64,000 nt of DNA from Chamaecrista fasciculata. Its lineage: Eukaryota; Streptophyta; Magnoliopsida; Fabales; Fabaceae. The number at the start of each line of letters is the position of its first letter. Position 1 is the stretch's first letter. A model generated the notes under the pieces. The model was given only the letters and a program-made list of their open reading frames with translations. It ran no database searches and had not been told where the DNA came from. The translations under genes and the position numbers were made by a program. Location: positions 410,162 through 474,161 of the forward strand of contig QANZ01053924.1 of assembly GCA_003254925.1 (NCBI GenBank). The letters run 5' to 3'. Positions 60,832 to 64,000 of this stretch are shown piece after piece.

Positions 60832-61512
60832 GGCAAAATCCCCTTTCGTGCCCCTAACATTTGGGGTCAGTATCAGTTATGTCCCTAACATTTTGTTTTG
60901 TGTCAATTATGCCCCCCAATGTGAAATGTTGGTGTCAATTATACCCTAAACTCAATTTTTTTTGGGTCAAAGTACTATTTTGATCCCCCAAGTTTGCTCA
61001 AAGTTGCATTTTGGTCCCTCAAGTCTCTGGCGAACTTTCCGGCGAGATACACAACGGCCCCGACGACTACGAAAACTCCTAATCCAAGGTTTTTTGACCT
61101 CCTGAGTTCAATAGCGGCCTTCATTTTGCGAACAAATGACCGGAAATATGATTTTCGGTGATTGTGTAATTTTTCGACGACTATGTAATTTTTCGGCGGC
61201 TTGCCAGTCATTTTTTCGCAAAATGGAGGCCTTCATTGAACTCAGGAGATAAAAAAAACCTTGAATTAGGAGTTTTCGTAGTTGTCGGGGCCGCCGTGTA
61301 TCTTTCCGAAAAGTTTGCCAGAGACTTGAGGGTCCAAAACGAAACTTTAAACAAACTTGAGAGACCAAAATAGGACTTTGGCAACAAAAATTGAAGTTAG
61401 GGTATAATTGATACCAACGTTTCACATTGGGGGCATAACTGACACAAAACAAAAGTTAGGGGCATAACTGAAACTGACCCTAAATGTTAGGGGCACGAAA
61501 GGATCTTTTGCC
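60832..61512. mobile_element. MULE-type foldback element (681 bp)
   Basis: Ends GGCAAAATCCCCTTTCGTGC and, inverted, GGCAAAAGATCCTTTCGTGC. Perfect 9-bp duplication TAAAATAAA at 60823-60831 and 61513-61521. An inner inverted pair (GTCAAAGTACTATTTTG and its mirror) continues the palindrome to a centre near 61170, so nearly the whole element is one hairpin. Short ORFs across it are by-products. Confidence 0.9.
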
Positions 61513-61911
61513 TAAAATAAAAAATAAGACTGTGGTCTGTGTATATATGTTGATTGTGATCTACCTCAGCCAAAAAAGTTAGAAAAGAAAAATAAATGAA
61601 AGGGACTAAATTAAAATAAATATAAAAATTAAAGAGGTTTACATTTAAATTTAATTAATATATTTAATAAAAATATTAAGTTGATTACAATTATATTTTT
61701 TAAAAAATGTTTTATTTCAATAGTTAAATTAAAAAATCTATTATCTTGAATGGATTAAATTATTAATTTACTGGACGTACAAGAGGAAATGAGGGTTTAA
61801 TTTTCCGTATAAATAAAAGGTTTTCTTACGTGGAGTCACAGATTATAATTATTGGTTTATTTTTAATATTTTGGAGCCTTGTGTTGTTCTTTTATAACGA
61901 GGTTGGGACTT

Positions 61912-62440
61912 AATCGTTACCACTTTCACTGTGATATTGTCTGCCCTTTCTGTGGTGAGACAGATGATTCAATCTCGCATACTTTTTTGCGGTGTAGTTT
62001 TGTCAGAGCAGTTTGGTTTAGATTATTGTTGTCTCTCAGGAGTGATGTGGGGAACGGACACTACTTGCAGCGGTGGCTTACCCGGTGGATTTTTCGTTGG
62101 AAAAGAGATAGGGAACGTTTTGATACCTCTTGGCTTACCATCCTTGTCGGCCTTGATGCTATCTGGAAGTACAGGAACGACATCGTCTGGAAAGGTGTTA
62201 AGGTGCTTCTGTCTACAATTATTTAGTCTATCCTAGCTTCTGTTAATTTCTATATTGATGTTTTTTATCAGGTGCAGGATCTTTCTGTTAGTTCTTTTAT
62301 TACTCCGCAAGCCATAGCGTCCTCGAGTCATAATGAAAGAACTCCTGCAGTAAGTGATCTTTTGGGAGGAATTGGAAATTATGATTCGTAGATGCTTCTT
62401 GTATTTTCATTCACCGTTTTTTAATATATCAAAAAAAAAA
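61912..62440 (+). mobile_element. 5'-truncated L1-type LINE insertion
   Basis: Encodes the zinc-binding tail, CPFCGETDDSISHTFLRCSF, then WLTILVGLDAIWKYRNDIVW and a C-terminal remnant. It ends in an oligo-A run (62431-62440). It is flanked by a perfect 18-bp target duplication, ATAACGAGGTTGGGACTT, at 61894-61911 and 62441-62458. 5' truncation, an A tail and a long duplication are the marks of target-primed reverse transcription. The perfect duplication indicates a young insertion. Confidence 0.88.
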
Positions 62441-62458
62441 ATAACGAGGTTGGGACTT

Positions 62459-63830
62459 GGGAGTGATGGAGGATGATCAATTTCTCTGATAAGTTAGACA
62501 ACCATTATTCTAAAATTATAATAAAAAAAACTTAATTATATATATTAAGTATAATAAATCATTATTGGTTGATTTTCAAATTTTCTTTTCGAATGTCTTT
62601 TATTCTTTTTTTTTTTNTAAATATAACTTTATGGACATAATAATGGCCAAAAAATAAAACTTTATGGAGATAACATGGTGGGTACCTCCTAATTAAAGCA
62701 ATATAAAGTTAATAAAATCACACATACATTGCATGTATACGTATACAATTAAAAGACCTATCTCCATTCCCTAAAAAATTATAAATTAAATACACATACA
62801 TATATATAAATAATTTTATTTAATTAAAGATCTCGAAAAACAATTACATGCAATATTTCATTAATGTTGATGGTTAACCAATTCAATTTGCATTGAATAA
62901 CCATTTACTTACATATAAATACATATACATTATACGTTACTACGCCCGAAAGAATCAAATGATACACTCTTTATTTCATAAAAAGAATTAATTATTTATA
63001 TACTGTTTAATTCTTTTAGGGAATAAACTATATATTTCAATCTTTTAACGATTGAATTATCAACTTAATGATTTTTCAAAAACCAACTTATTAGTTTACT
63101 CCTTAAGGTATGATTGGTTTAAAGAAATGTTTCATGTTTTCATATTCTGTTTGCATTTTTGGATTCTATTTTTATTTCTAAATTTTTAATATTTAAGAAA
63201 CATGTTTGTTTTATAAAGTTCAAAAAATCGTTTTCATTCATATTTAAATTATGTTAACTTGAATAACGCTGATTTTTATATGTTTTTAAGTTTGATTATG
63301 ACTAAATGATGATATTAACATGGTTAATTAGTTTACTTTTGTGTAAAGTTACAAAATATCACAAGTTTGTTTTTAGAAATACTGGAAACGTCTTTTTGAC
63401 ATTTCCTATTTTCAGCTTGTTTCAGGAAATATTTCCAGAAAACATTTCTAAAAAATCTGTGCAAAACACGTTTTCAGTCATATTTTCTGTTTTCAATGAA
63501 AATGGAAACAGAAAACAAGACAACCAATCAGACCTTTTTTTTCCTTCCCCACAAATCCTCCATTGCAACGCACGTGCTTATTAATTATTACACTAGGCTT
63601 GATCTTATATTTCCCCACAAATCCTAAATCCTCAATTGCATCTATGGCACGTGCTTATTAATTATTACACTATTTGATCTTATGTTTCCTCTATAATCAT
63701 ATATACCATATGTATAGATATAAGTCTTTAATTGTCTTCCACACACATATTCTATCGTACCTTATGGCATTCACATGTCACTCTCAACTCCGAGTCTTTG
63801 ATTCTCTCTCTCTCTATATATATATATGCC
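62459..63830. other. Intergenic, AT-rich; possible foldback at 63110-63535
   Basis: GGTATGATTGGTTT at 63108 and AACCAATCAGACC at about 63522-63534 form an inverted pair around T-rich and A-rich wording (TTTCTGTTTTC, GAAAACATTTC). No target duplication. Otherwise no gene seen. Confidence 0.45.
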
Positions 63831-63925
63831 CTTTATATATAATTTGCCTTCCTTTCGAGTAGCTAGCTAGCCAAGTTAGTAGAAGAAAATTAAAGGAAGA
63901 AGGAACAAGAGCTTAAAGAGGACAG
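63831..63925 (+). other. Possible promoter and leader exon of a gene beyond the window
   Basis: A TATA-like TTTATATATAA near 63831, a purine-rich leader (AAGGAAGAAGGAACAAGAGC) and a splice-donor-like GACAG|GTATAG at 63925/63926. No coding sequence is reached before the window ends, so this is only suggestive. Confidence 0.25.
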
Positions 63926-64000
63926 GTATAGTAGGTTTAATTTTTCATTATATATACCTAGCTAGCTTAATTATTTGATTTCTCTATATATATATGTTAA

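Overview
This is nuclear DNA of a flowering plant, most likely a eudicot. It is AT-rich, its genes carry many GT-AG introns, and the proteins are typically plant: a cellulose synthase with a RING zinc finger, a PMEI-pectinesterase, a type I inositol-polyphosphate 5-phosphatase and an EIN3-like factor. The intergenic space is mostly non-autonomous transposons. Two N runs (22354-22504 and 42728-42779) and four single Ns (27355, 29786, 57807, 62617) are assembly gaps or ambiguities. The genus cannot be fixed from the sequence.

Layout. 1-8.9 kb: a dead copia fragment, three tRNA-like SINEs, a MITE, and two small related single-exon genes on the minus strand (4566-4895, 8352-8747). 9-13.3 kb: intergenic, with a nested inverted-repeat element. 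13.3-19.3 kb: a complete 14-coding-exon cellulose synthase gene of the CESA6-like clade, minus strand. 20-27.9 kb: a foldback element, a Pack-MULE carrying a broken plastid pyruvate dehydrogenase E2 fragment, a LINE remnant and a hAT-like element. 27.95-33.8 kb: a complete 9-coding-exon type I 5PTase, plus strand, with several foldback elements in its introns. 34.9-42 kb: an array of EIN3-like (EIL) pseudogene copies, made of one head-to-head near-full-length pair and then about four 1.33-kb tandem units, each a plus/minus pair of the C-terminal segment. 43.7-48 kb: a 3-exon PMEI-pectinesterase, plus strand. 48.5-52 kb: a hAT-type MITE just upstream of the TATA box of an intact but short EIL gene, whose leader intron holds a 0.73-kb tandem duplication. 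52.5-62.5 kb: almost only transposons, including four long foldback or Pack-MULE insertions with perfect 9-bp target duplications (one carries two joined pieces of a 4-coumarate:CoA ligase gene), LINE fragments and hAT-like MITEs. 62.5-64 kb: intergenic, perhaps ending in the leader of a further gene.

No operon-like cooperation is expected. CESA (cellulose synthesis) and pectinesterase (pectin de-esterification) are both cell-wall genes, but nothing shows they are co-regulated. The most unusual features are (i) the EIL locus, with one short intact gene 10 kb from an array of inverted EIL copies that could form hairpin RNA, and (ii) a dense set of at least ten Mutator-type foldbacks with 9-bp target duplications. 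Two of these have captured and scrambled host gene exons. No transposase gene was found, so all look non-autonomous.
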